A DNA stretch of 64,000 bases from Sphingomonas panni (GTDB taxonomy: Bacteria; Pseudomonadota; Alphaproteobacteria; Sphingomonadales; Sphingomonadaceae). The position numbers and the translations under genes were made by a program. The stretch covers positions 1 through 64,000 of the forward strand of contig NZ_JAKREU010000003.1 in NCBI RefSeq assembly GCF_022664435.1. The letters are read 5' to 3'. Numbering within the stretch: position 1 is the first letter of the stretch; the number at the start of each line of letters is the position of its first letter. Shown here piece by piece: positions 47,188-55,252 of the stretch. The notes under the pieces are model-generated. The model did not search any database, was not told where the DNA came from, and worked only from the letters and a program-made list of their open reading frames with translations.

Positions 47188-48476
47188 TGAACGCCCCCTT
47201 CTCCCTCGCCAGATCGGCGCAGCGCGATGCGTTCATCGCCTTTGCCTGCGACGAGAATTCGGCAGAAACCCTGCGCGGCGTCGCCAACGACCATGGCTGG
47301 CCGGTCGAAAAGGTCATGAAGGGCGGCCTGCGCAATGCGGTGCAGACGCTGTCCGTCTCGGCCAGCCCGCACGTCCTGTTCGTCGACCTGTCCGAATCGG
47401 GTGATCCGCTCAACGACATCAACGGCCTGGCCGAGGTATGCGAACCCGGCACGATCGTGATCGCCATGGGGCAGGTGAACGACGTCCGCCTGTACCGCGA
47501 CCTGCTGTCCAGCGGCATCCACGACTATCTGCTGAAACCCCTCAACCCCGACATGGTGCGCGAATCGATCGCGCAGGCTCATGCGCTGCTCCACGCGCCC
47601 AAGGTGGCGGAGGCGAGCGTCGAGCGCCCGCATTGCGCGATCGCCGTCATCGGCACGCGCGGCGGGGCCGGCGCGTCGACCATCGCCACATCCCTCGCCT
47701 GGCTCAGCGGCGAACAGGAACAGCGCAGCACCGCGCTGCTCGACCTCGACGTGCATTTCGGCACCGGGGCGCTGGGCCTCGACCTCGAACCCGGGCGCGG
47801 GCTGACCGACGCCATCGAGAATCCCAGCCGCATCGACGGGCTGTTCATCGAACGCGCCATGGTCCGCGCCGGCGAACGGCTGTCGGTCCTGTCGGCCGAG
47901 GCGCCGATCAACGCGCCAATCCAGACCGATGGCAGCGCCTTCTATCAGTTGCAGGAGGAGATGCGCGCCGCGTTCGAATGCACCATCGTCGACCTGCCGC
48001 GTACCATGCTGGTCAATTACCCGCATCTGGTGGAGGAAGTGCAGACCGCGGTGATCGTCACCGAACTGACGCTGGCCGCCGCGCGCGACACGATCCGGCT
48101 GTTGTCGTGGTTCCGCTCCAACGCGCCGCACGTCACGGTCGTGCTGGTCGGGAACAAGGTGCAGCCGGCGGCGAACCAGGAAATCACGCGCAAGGATTTC
48201 GAAGGATCGGTCGAACGCAAGCTCGACTTCCTGCTGCCGTGGGACGGCAAGCTGGCGGCGCAGGCGGCCAAGCTCGGCAAGCCGCTGGCTGAGGCGGGCA
48301 AGGGCAACCGCGCCCTGACGCCACTGATCGACCTGTCGCGCCACCTGTGCAAGCTGCACGACGCCACCGACGACGACGCGGCGGACGGGGCAAAGGCCAA
48401 GGGCAAGGGCGGCACGTCGCTGATCGGCAAGCTTGCCGGCCTGCGCACGCGCCTGCCCGCGCGGGCGAAGAAATAG
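47187..48476 (+). CDS. cpaE: Tad pilus localisation ATPase CpaE
   Basis: 429 aa. An N-terminal receiver-like domain, about residues 10-130 (FIAFACDENSAETLRG, VLFVDLSESGDP, SGIHDYLLKPLNPDMV), is followed by a MinD/ParA-type ATPase with the P-loop variant GTRGGAGASTIATSLAW near residue 155 and ALLDLDVHFGTGALGLDLE. The catalytic lysine of the usual KGGxGK is replaced (GGAGAS), as is common in CpaE. It localises the pilus machine at the pole in Caulobacter. No cpaF follows; only 17 bp separate it from tadB. Confidence 0.93.
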   Translation: MNAPFSLARSAQRDAFIAFACDENSAETLRGVANDHGWPVEKVMKGGLRNAVQTLSVSASPHVLFVDLSESGDPLNDINGLAEVCEPGTIVIAMGQVNDVRLYRDLLSSGIHDYLLKPLNPDMVRESIAQAHALLHAPKVAEASVERPHCAIAVIGTRGGAGASTIATSLAWLSGEQEQRSTALLDLDVHFGTGALGLDLEPGRGLTDAIENPSRIDGLFIERAMVRAGERLSVLSAEAPINAPIQTDGSAFYQLQEEMRAAFECTIVDLPRTMLVNYPHLVEEVQTAVIVTELTLAAARDTIRLLSWFRSNAPHVTVVLVGNKVQPAANQEITRKDFEGSVERKLDFLLPWDGKLAAQAAKLGKPLAEAGKGNRALTPLIDLSRHLCKLHDATDDDAADGAKAKGKGGTSLIGKLAGLRTRLPARAKK

Positions 48477-48493
48477 GCGCGGACGGCCCGGCG

Positions 48494-49471
48494 ATGGACC
48501 TGCTCCCCCTCCTCCTGCTCGCGACCGGCGCGGCGATGACGCTGGTGCTGCTCGCCCTTGCCCTGTCGGGGCCGACGGGGGACCGCGCGCGCAATCGGCG
48601 GCTGCTGGCGGTGCGCGAGCGCCACGCCTCTGCCGCCAGCACGACCGCGATGGAGGCGCAGATGCGCCGCATCGGCAATCGCGGCACGTCGAAGGCGGAC
48701 CGCACCGCCGCGCGTTTCCTGCCCAATGTCGAACAGCTGCAGCTGCGCCTGCAAAAGACCGGCCGCAACTGGACGCTCGCCCAATATGGCAAGGTGTCGC
48801 TGGGCATCCTGATCGGCGTCGTCGCGCTGCTGATGCTGCGCGGCTTCCCGCCGGTTCTTGCCGTGTTGCTGGGGCTGGTCGCGGCGATGGGCGTGCCGCA
48901 TTTCGTAGTCAGCTTCGTCATCAAGAAGCGCATCGCGCGCTTCACCGCCAAATTCCCCGACGCGATCGAGCTGCTGGTGCGCGGCCTGCGCTCCGGCCTG
49001 CCGATCACCGAGACGATGACCGTCGTCGGACAGGAAGTCGACGGCCCGGTGGGCGAGGAATTCCGCCTGGTCAGCGACCGGATGAAGATCGGCCGTTCGC
49101 TCGACGCCGCGCTTCAGGAAACCGGCGACCGGCTCGGCACGCCCGAATTCCAGTTCTTCATCATCACCATCGCCATCCAGCGCGAAACCGGCGGCAACCT
49201 GGCCGAAACGCTCGCCAACCTCGCCGACGTGCTGCGCAAACGGTCGCAGATGAAGCTGAAGATCAAGGCGATGTCGTCGGAATCCAAGGCATCGGCCTAT
49301 ATCGTCGGGTCGCTGCCCTTCATCGTGTTCGGCATGATCTGGGTCATCAACGACACCTATATGCAGAATTTCTTCATCGATCCGCGGCTGATGATCGCAG
49401 GACTTGGCGGGGCGCTATGGATGGCGATCGGCGCGTTCATCATGGCCAAGATGGTCAATTTCGAGATCTGA
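48494..49471 (+). CDS. tadB: Tad inner-membrane platform protein TadB
   Basis: 325 aa from the ATG at 48494; the longer frame back to 48347 reads through cpaE. A T2SSF domain at about residues 155-285 (ARFTAKFPDAIELLVRGLRSGLPITET, EFQFFIITIAIQRETGGNLAETLANLADVLR), with membrane helices at the N-terminus, middle (ILIGVVALLMLRGFPPVLAVLLGLVAA) and C-terminus. It partners TadC in the platform that the TadA/CpaF ATPase normally drives. Confidence 0.93.
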   Translation: MDLLPLLLLATGAAMTLVLLALALSGPTGDRARNRRLLAVRERHASAASTTAMEAQMRRIGNRGTSKADRTAARFLPNVEQLQLRLQKTGRNWTLAQYGKVSLGILIGVVALLMLRGFPPVLAVLLGLVAAMGVPHFVVSFVIKKRIARFTAKFPDAIELLVRGLRSGLPITETMTVVGQEVDGPVGEEFRLVSDRMKIGRSLDAALQETGDRLGTPEFQFFIITIAIQRETGGNLAETLANLADVLRKRSQMKLKIKAMSSESKASAYIVGSLPFIVFGMIWVINDTYMQNFFIDPRLMIAGLGGALWMAIGAFIMAKMVNFEI

Positions 49472-49475
49472 TGCG

Positions 49476-50468
49476 ATGGTAACCGGCCCCAATCCCACGC
49501 TGCTCGGCTTCGACGTCGTCAACGTCGCGACCGCATTGTCGGCCATCGCCGTCCTGTCGATCCTGCTGGCGATCTATGTCGCCACGACCTCGCGCGATCC
49601 GATGACCCGCCGGGTCAAGGCGCTGAACGACCGTCGTGAACAGCTGAAGGCCGGCATCACCGCCTCCACCAGCAAGCGCCGCGCGAAGCTGGTGCAGCAG
49701 AACGACGCGACCGATCGCATTCGCGGATTGCTGGCATCGATGAAGATGCTGCAGGATTCGCAGCTGCAGGTCGCGCAGCGCAAGCTGATGCAGGCCGGCA
49801 TCCGGTCGAAGGACTGGGCGGTCGCGGTCATCTTCGGGCGGCTGGTGCTGCCGATCGTGCTGGGCCTGCCGATGCTCTACATCGTCTATGGCACCGACAC
49901 CTTCGCCGATTGGTCGCCGCTCAAGGCTTACGGCCTCGTCGCCGGGACGTTCATCCTGAGCTACAAGGCGCCCGACATCTATCTGAAGAACAAGATCACC
50001 AAGCGCACCGATGCGATCCGCAAGGGGCTGCCCGATGCGCTCGACCTGCTGGTGATCTGTGCCGAAGCCGGCCTGACGGTCGACGCCGCCTTTACCCGGG
50101 TCGCGCGCGAACTGGGGCGCGCCTATCCCGAACTGGGCGAGGAATTCTCGCTGACCGCGATCGAGCTGGGCTTCCTGACCGAACGGCGGCAGGCGTTCGA
50201 AAATCTGGCGATGCGCATCGATCTCGACGCGGTGAAGGGCGTGGTGACGACTATGATCCAGACCGAGAAATACGGCACGCCGCTCGCCTCCGCGCTGCGC
50301 GTGCTGTCGGCCGAATTCCGCAACGAACGCATGATGCGCGCCGAGGAAAAGGCCGCGCGCCTGCCCGCGATCATGACCGTGCCGTTGATCCTGTTCATCC
50401 TGCCGACGCTGTTCGTCGTCATCCTGGGTCCGGCCGCCTGCAGCATCAGCGACGCGTTCGGTAAATAG
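49476..50468 (+). CDS. tadC: Tad inner-membrane platform protein TadC
   Basis: 330 aa from ATG 49476. T2SSF domain at about residues 180-310 (DAIRKGLPDALDLLVICAEAGLTVDAAFTRVARELG, YPELGEEFSLTAIELGFLTERRQAFENLAMR, KGVVTTMIQTEKYGTPLASALRVLSAEFRNERMM). Helices at both ends; terminal LIPTLFVVILGPAAC-type segment present. With TadB it forms the pilus platform. No Tad gene follows; next is a helix-hairpin-helix gene. Confidence 0.93.
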   Translation: MVTGPNPTLLGFDVVNVATALSAIAVLSILLAIYVATTSRDPMTRRVKALNDRREQLKAGITASTSKRRAKLVQQNDATDRIRGLLASMKMLQDSQLQVAQRKLMQAGIRSKDWAVAVIFGRLVLPIVLGLPMLYIVYGTDTFADWSPLKAYGLVAGTFILSYKAPDIYLKNKITKRTDAIRKGLPDALDLLVICAEAGLTVDAAFTRVARELGRAYPELGEEFSLTAIELGFLTERRQAFENLAMRIDLDAVKGVVTTMIQTEKYGTPLASALRVLSAEFRNERMMRAEEKAARLPAIMTVPLILFILPTLFVVILGPAACSISDAFGK

Positions 50469-50555
50469 CCCGCCGACGCGCCGGGGGAGCGGGCGGGGAA
50501 CGCCCCCTGCCCCCGTCCGTTATTGCCCCGTAACCAATGCAAAGGGGCCTGCACG

Positions 50556-51092
50556 ATGCTGTTCCAGACGCCGACCCAGTTCGCGGTCCTTGCCCTCGTC
50601 CTGCTGGCCGGGTGGCTGTTCGGTCTTGCCTCCTCCTCGGGCGGCAAGAAGTGGAAGCAGCGCTATCGCGACGAGGAAGCGGCGCACAAGGCCTATCGCG
50701 CCGAAGTCGCCGCCGACCTGAAGACCCGCGACGAACGCCTGCGCGAAGTGGAAGCCGAACGCGACCGGTTGACCCATGAACGCAGCACCGCGACCACGAC
50801 CGCAGCGGCAGCCGCCACCGGCGCCGCCGCGAGCAGCGGCAGCGGCTTCTTCGGCTGGGGCGGCGACAATCTGTCGCGCATTCGCGGCATCGACGCCGAG
50901 CTGGAGCGCGCGCTGAGCCAGCGCGGCATCAAGACCTATCGCGCGATCGAGGGGTTGAGCGAAGCCGACGAACGCGCACTGGAAGACGATCTGCGCTTAC
51001 GCCCGGGCACGATCGACAGCGAACGCTGGCGCGAACAGGCGGCGATGCTGCGCGCCGGTCACGACGACGAACATCGCAGCCGCTGGGGATAA
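50556..51092 (+). CDS. Membrane-anchored coiled-coil protein with helix-hairpin-helix end
   Basis: 178 aa from the ATG at 50556. One N-terminal membrane helix (FAVLALVLLAGWLFGLASS), a charged coiled coil at about residues 28-85 (KQRYRDEEAAHKAYRAEVAADLKTRDERLREVEAERDRL), an Ala/Thr linker, then a C-terminal helix-hairpin-helix-like domain (LSRIRGIDAELERALSQRGIKTYRAIEGLSEADERALEDDL). The last part is the fold often seen at the end of such inner-membrane proteins in sphingomonads. The role is not known. It is 87 bp after tadC, same strand, possibly a separate unit. Confidence 0.75.
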   Translation: MLFQTPTQFAVLALVLLAGWLFGLASSSGGKKWKQRYRDEEAAHKAYRAEVAADLKTRDERLREVEAERDRLTHERSTATTTAAAAATGAAASSGSGFFGWGGDNLSRIRGIDAELERALSQRGIKTYRAIEGLSEADERALEDDLRLRPGTIDSERWREQAAMLRAGHDDEHRSRWG

Positions 51093-51168
51093 GAGCGGTG
51101 TGGGCGACCGAACACGCGCATGCGGGTCAGGACTGGGCTGACGTCTGTCACGATAGGAACAGATCGAC

Positions 51169-51588
51169 CTAGGCCGACGCTTCCCGCCCGTCATAGGCAC
51201 GCTGTGCGGCCAGCACGGCACCGATCCGCTGTTCGGACCACATCATCAGCGCCCGCAACGCGTCCAGCAGTTCCGCGCCCAGCGGCGTGATCGCATAGCG
51301 GACGCTGACCGGCTTGGTCGCAATCACCTGCCGCGTCACCAGGCCGTCCCGCTCCAACATGCGCAGCGTCTGGCTCAGCATCTTCTGCGAGACGCCGGCG
51401 ATCCGCCGCTTCAACTCGTTGAACCGGCGCGCCTCTTCCCCGAGCAACAGCAGCACCAGCACGCTCCATTTGTCGCCGATCCGGTCGAGCAGCAGTCGCG
51501 TCGGGCACGCCGGGTCGAACACATCCCCCTTCAACCACGGGGTTCCCCCGGCGTTACCGGGTATCGGAAAAGTACCGTCTTGCGTCAT
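51169..51588 (-). CDS. HxlR-family transcriptional regulator
   Basis: 139 aa. The winged helix of the HxlR family spans about residues 28-115: ACPTRLLLDRIGDKWSVLVLLLLGEEARRFNELKRRIAGVSQKMLSQTLRMLERDGLV, with the invariant cysteine near residue 28 that senses quinones or reactive species in relatives. It is divergent from the NAD(P)-binding oxidoreductase gene, across 47-50 bp that contain an inverted repeat. It probably represses that gene and itself. Confidence 0.92.
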   Translation of the reverse strand: MTQDGTFPIPGNAGGTPWLKGDVFDPACPTRLLLDRIGDKWSVLVLLLLGEEARRFNELKRRIAGVSQKMLSQTLRMLERDGLVTRQVIATKPVSVRYAITPLGAELLDALRALMMWSEQRIGAVLAAQRAYDGREASA

Positions 51589-51589
51589 C

Positions 51590-51624
51590 GGTATCCCGAT
51601 AGCACGTAGTCACCATTGGATACC
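51590..51624. promoter_or_regulatory. Inverted repeat GGTATCC...GGATACC in the divergent promoter
   Basis: GGTATCC at 51590-51596 and its exact complement GGATACC at 51618-51624, 21 bp apart, begin 1 bp upstream of the HxlR-family gene and end 14 bp before the oxidoreductase. A related GGTATCGG occurs at 51569-51576 in the regulator. It fits an operator for the adjacent regulator. Confidence 0.7.
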
Positions 51625-51638
51625 ACAGGAGACGAATG

Positions 51639-52247
51639 ATGGATGTTGCGGTACTGGGCGCGAGCGGCAATGCCGGGTCAGAAATCACCCGCGAACTGGC
51701 CCGGCGCGGGCACAAGGTTCGGGCTATTGCGCGCAAGCCCGATGCGATCCCCGCGCTGCCCGGCGTGCAGGCCATCGCCGGCGACGCGCATGATCCCGAA
51801 GCCCTCGCTCCGCTGATCGCCGGGTCGGACGCGGTCATCAGCGCGCTGCACTTCGACGTTACCGCCGACACGTTGCTGGCGGCCCTGCGCCAAGCGAAGG
51901 TCGCCCGGCTGCTCGTCACCGGCGGCGCGGCCAGCCTGGAGGTCGCACCGGGCCAGCGGCTGATCGACTCGCCCGACTTCCCGGCCAAATGGCGCGAGAT
52001 CGCGATGGGCGGCATCGCCTTTCTCGACGCGCTGCGGTCGGTCGAGGATATCGACTGGACGTTCTTTTCGCCGGCCGCGCTGATCGAGCCGGGCGAGCGG
52101 ACCGGCCGCTTCCGGCTCGGCACCGACACGCTCGTCACCGACGATGCCGGGGTCAGTCGGATCAGCTTCGCCGATTTCGCGATCGCGATGGTCGACGAGT
52201 TGGAGGCGCACCGTCACCCGCGCGCCCGCTTCACCGCCGCCTATTGA
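51639..52247 (+). CDS. NAD(P)-dependent epimerase/NmrA-like oxidoreductase
   Basis: 202 aa. Rossmann fold with VAVLGASGNAGSEITRELARRGHKV (GxxGxxG) and HFDVTADTLLAALRQAKVARLLVTGGAASLE. It belongs to the NAD(P)H-binding (PF13460/YhfK-like) group. The ATG at 51639 lies 7 nt from AGGAG; an ATG three bases earlier (51636) is also possible. Divergent from the HxlR regulator. It is likely to reduce a quinone or aldehyde, by analogy with other HxlR targets; the substrate is not known. Confidence 0.88.
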   Translation: MDVAVLGASGNAGSEITRELARRGHKVRAIARKPDAIPALPGVQAIAGDAHDPEALAPLIAGSDAVISALHFDVTADTLLAALRQAKVARLLVTGGAASLEVAPGQRLIDSPDFPAKWREIAMGGIAFLDALRSVEDIDWTFFSPAALIEPGERTGRFRLGTDTLVTDDAGVSRISFADFAIAMVDELEAHRHPRARFTAAY

Positions 52248-52255
52248 TGCTGCGA

Positions 52256-52281
52256 CCCGCCCCGGTACCGACCGGGGCGGG
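52256..52281. terminator. Hairpin between convergent genes
   Basis: CCCGCCCCGGT (52256-52266) and ACCGGGGCGGG (52271-52281) make a perfect 11-bp stem with a 4-nt loop. It lies between the oxidoreductase stop (plus) and the small membrane-protein stop (minus). There is no T-run on either side, so its termination strength is uncertain. Confidence 0.5.
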
Positions 52282-52287
52282 GCAGGA

Positions 52288-52494
52288 TCAGAACGTCACC
52301 CACTCGGTCCCGCCGGGGAACACGACATCCTCGACCTTGTCGCCGATCTTGGTCACGGCCAGCAGCAGCGCGACGATCACGATCAGGTCGAACGCGATCA
52401 CCGCGCCCCACACGAATGCCGGGTGGAACGGACCGATCCGGTCATAGCCGTCGCGGGTGATGCGCGGGCGGTCGCTGAACGGTGCGGCCTTCAT
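52288..52494 (-). CDS. Small membrane protein coupled to ppdK
   Basis: 68 aa. A charged N-terminal part (KAAPFSDRPRITRDGYDRIGPF) precedes one hydrophobic helix (FVWGAVIAFDLIVIVALLLAV) and a short tail (TKIGDKVEDVVFPGGTEWVTF). The ATG overlaps the ppdK stop by 4 bp, so it is translated with the dikinase; this strict coupling supports it as a real gene. It is not a recognised family; a single-pass membrane role is inferred. Confidence 0.75.
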   Translation of the reverse strand: MKAAPFSDRPRITRDGYDRIGPFHPAFVWGAVIAFDLIVIVALLLAVTKIGDKVEDVVFPGGTEWVTF

Positions 52495-55151
52495 TTGGCG
52501 AGCGCCGCCTGCGCCGCCGCCAGCCGGGCGATCGGCACGCGGTACGGGCTGGCCGAGACGTAATCCAGCCCGACCTTCTCGCAGAAGGCGATCGACGCCG
52601 GGTCGCCGCCATGCTCGCCGCAGATGCCGAGCTTGATATCGGGTCGCGTCTTGCGCCCGCGTTCGGCGGCCAGTTCGATCAGTTCGCCCACGCCTTCGAC
52701 ATCGATCGAGACGAACGGATCGCGCGCATAGATGCCCTTTTCGACATAGGCCCCCAGGAACCGGCTGGCATCGTCGCGGCTGACGCCTAGCGTCGTCTGG
52801 GTCAGGTCGTTGGTCCCGAACGAGAAGAACTGCCCGGCTTCGGCGATCTCCCCGGCCTTCAGCGCGGCGCGCGGCAGTTCGATCATCGTACCGACCAGAT
52901 ATTCGATCCGCCGGCCCTTGTCGGCGAACACGGCTTCCGCCGCCTTGTCGACCACCGCCTTCATCAGCTCCAGCTCACGCCTGGTGCCGACCAGCGGGAT
53001 CATCACCTCGGGGATCGGCGCCTCGCCCGACTTCTCGGCGACGATCACCGCCGCTTCGAAGATCGCGCGTGCCTGCATCTCGTAGATTTCAGGGTAGGTA
53101 ACGCCCAGCCGGCATCCGCGATGGCCCAGCATCGGGTTGAACTCGTGCAGTTCTGCCGCGCGGCGCTTGAGCTGGTCGACGGCGATGCCGGCAGCCTGCG
53201 CGACTTCGGCGAACTCCGCCTCCTGATGCGGCAGGAATTCGTGCAGCGGCGGGTCGAGCAGGCGGATGGTGCAGGGCAGCCCGACCATCACCTCGAAGAT
53301 CTCGACGAAATCGCTGCGCTGTTCGGGCAACAGCCGCTCGAGCGCCGCGCGCCGCCCGGCCTCGTCCTCCGCAAGGATCATCTGCCGCACGGCGGTGATG
53401 CGCGACTGTTCGAAGAACATATGCTCGGTACGGCACAGCCCGATCCCCTCCGCACCGAAATCGCGCGCGGTGCGGCAATCGAGCGGGGTTTCGGCATTGG
53501 TCCGCACCTTCAGGCGACGGACGCCATCGGCCCATTCCATCAACGTGCCGAAATCGCCGGCAAGTTCGGGCTGCACCGTCGCGACGGCACCCGCCATCAC
53601 TTCGCCGGTCGCGCCGTCGATGGTGACGATATCGCCCTCGCGAATCTCACGCGAACCGACCTTCATCACCCCCGCCTTGGCATCGATCGAGATGCTGCCC
53701 GCACCCGACACGCACGGCCGGCCCATGCCGCGCGCCACGACGGCGGCGTGGCTGGTCATCCCGCCCCGCGCGGTCAGGATGCCGCGCGCCGCGTGCATCC
53801 CGTGAATGTCTTCTGGGCTGGTTTCGGTGCGGATCAGGATCACCGCATCGCCGGCATTGGCGCGGCGTTCGGCGGTGTCGCTGTCGAACACCGCGATGCC
53901 GCTGGCCGCCCCCGGCGATGCCGGCAGCCCCTTGGTCAGCACGTCGCGCGGTGCCTTGGGGTCCAATGTCGGGTGGAGCAGCTGGTCCAATGCCTGCGGG
54001 TCGACGCGCAGGATCGCCTCCTCGCGCGAAATCAGCCCTTCCTCGGCCATGTCGACCGCGATCTTCAGCGCGGCCTTGGCGGTGCGCTTGCCCGACCGGG
54101 TCTGCAGCATCCACAATTTGCCCTGCTGCACCGTGAATTCGATGTCCTGCATGTCGCGGTAATGCCGCTCCAGCCGGTCGAACACCGCCGCCAGTTCGGC
54201 GTACGCGTCGGGCATCGCCTCTTCCATCGACAGCGGCTTGGCGTTCGCCGCCGCGCGCGCGGCAGTCGTCAGATATTGCGGCGTGCGGATGCCCGCCACC
54301 ACGTCCTCGCCCTGCGCATTGATGAGGAATTCGCCATAATAGGCATTTACCCCGGTCGACGGATCGCGGGTGAAGGCGACGCCGGTGGCGCTGGTGTCGC
54401 CCATATTGCCGAACACCATCGCCTGCACGTTGACTGCCGTGCCCCAGTCGCCCGGAATGTCGTTCAACCGGCGATAGACCTTCGCCCGGTCCGCCTGCCA
54501 CGACCCGAACACCGCGCCGATCGCGCCCCATAGCTGGTCGTGCACGTCCTGCGGAAACGGCTTGCCCCACAGCTCGACCACGATGTCCTTGTACTGGCCG
54601 ACCAGTGCGCGCCAGTCATCGGCGGTCAGGTCGGTGTCGAGATAATAGCCGCGATCTTCCTTCGCGATCTCCAGCGCTTCCTCGAACCGGCCATGGTCGA
54701 GTTCCAGCACCACATCCGAATACATCTGGATGAAGCGGCGATAGCTGTCCCAAGCGAAGCGGGCATCGTCCGACACCGCCGCCAGCCCCTCGACCGTCTG
54801 GTCGTTGAGGCCGAGGTTCAGCACCGTGTCCATCATGCCCGGCATCGACACCCGCGCGCCGGAACGGACCGACACCAGCAGCGGATCGGCTTCGTCGCCG
54901 AATTTCTTGCCCGTGATCCCCTCGATATGGGCGATGCCGGTCGCCACTTCGTCACGCAGACTGTCGGGGAAGCGCTCGCCATCCTCGTAATAGCGGGTGC
55001 ACATCGTCGTCGCGATGGTGAAGCCCGGCGGTACCGGCAGGCCGATCGACGCCATCTCCGCCAGGTTCGCGCCCTTGCCGCCCAGCAGGGTCTTGTCGCC
55101 CGAGCCTCCGTCCGAAACCCCGCCGCCGAACCGATAGACATACTGCGTCAT
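52491..55151 (-). CDS. ppdK: Pyruvate, phosphate dikinase
   Basis: 886 aa, full length. ATP-grasp N-terminal domain (GGKGANLAEMASIGLPVPPGFTI), phosphohistidine domain with His468 in RGGMTSHAAVVARGMGRPCV, and C-terminal PEP/pyruvate TIM barrel (FGAEGIGLCRTEHMFF, FSFGTNDLTQTTLGVSRDD, with the catalytic cysteine in LGICGEHGGDP). It interconverts pyruvate, ATP and phosphate with PEP, AMP and pyrophosphate in the cytoplasm. It lies 101 bp after glyS, so it may be in one operon with the glycyl-tRNA synthetase genes. Confidence 0.97.
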   Translation of the reverse strand: MTQYVYRFGGGVSDGGSGDKTLLGGKGANLAEMASIGLPVPPGFTIATTMCTRYYEDGERFPDSLRDEVATGIAHIEGITGKKFGDEADPLLVSVRSGARVSMPGMMDTVLNLGLNDQTVEGLAAVSDDARFAWDSYRRFIQMYSDVVLELDHGRFEEALEIAKEDRGYYLDTDLTADDWRALVGQYKDIVVELWGKPFPQDVHDQLWGAIGAVFGSWQADRAKVYRRLNDIPGDWGTAVNVQAMVFGNMGDTSATGVAFTRDPSTGVNAYYGEFLINAQGEDVVAGIRTPQYLTTAARAAANAKPLSMEEAMPDAYAELAAVFDRLERHYRDMQDIEFTVQQGKLWMLQTRSGKRTAKAALKIAVDMAEEGLISREEAILRVDPQALDQLLHPTLDPKAPRDVLTKGLPASPGAASGIAVFDSDTAERRANAGDAVILIRTETSPEDIHGMHAARGILTARGGMTSHAAVVARGMGRPCVSGAGSISIDAKAGVMKVGSREIREGDIVTIDGATGEVMAGAVATVQPELAGDFGTLMEWADGVRRLKVRTNAETPLDCRTARDFGAEGIGLCRTEHMFFEQSRITAVRQMILAEDEAGRRAALERLLPEQRSDFVEIFEVMVGLPCTIRLLDPPLHEFLPHQEAEFAEVAQAAGIAVDQLKRRAAELHEFNPMLGHRGCRLGVTYPEIYEMQARAIFEAAVIVAEKSGEAPIPEVMIPLVGTRRELELMKAVVDKAAEAVFADKGRRIEYLVGTMIELPRAALKAGEIAEAGQFFSFGTNDLTQTTLGVSRDDASRFLGAYVEKGIYARDPFVSIDVEGVGELIELAAERGRKTRPDIKLGICGEHGGDPASIAFCEKVGLDYVSASPYRVPIARLAAAQAALAK

Positions 55152-55252
55152 GCTCGTTCCCTTCCATCCGGGCCGACGGCCACGGGGTTAGCACCGGAGC
55201 GTGACGAATCACCCTCCGCTCCCAACCCCGTTAAACGGGTTAAACCGATTGG

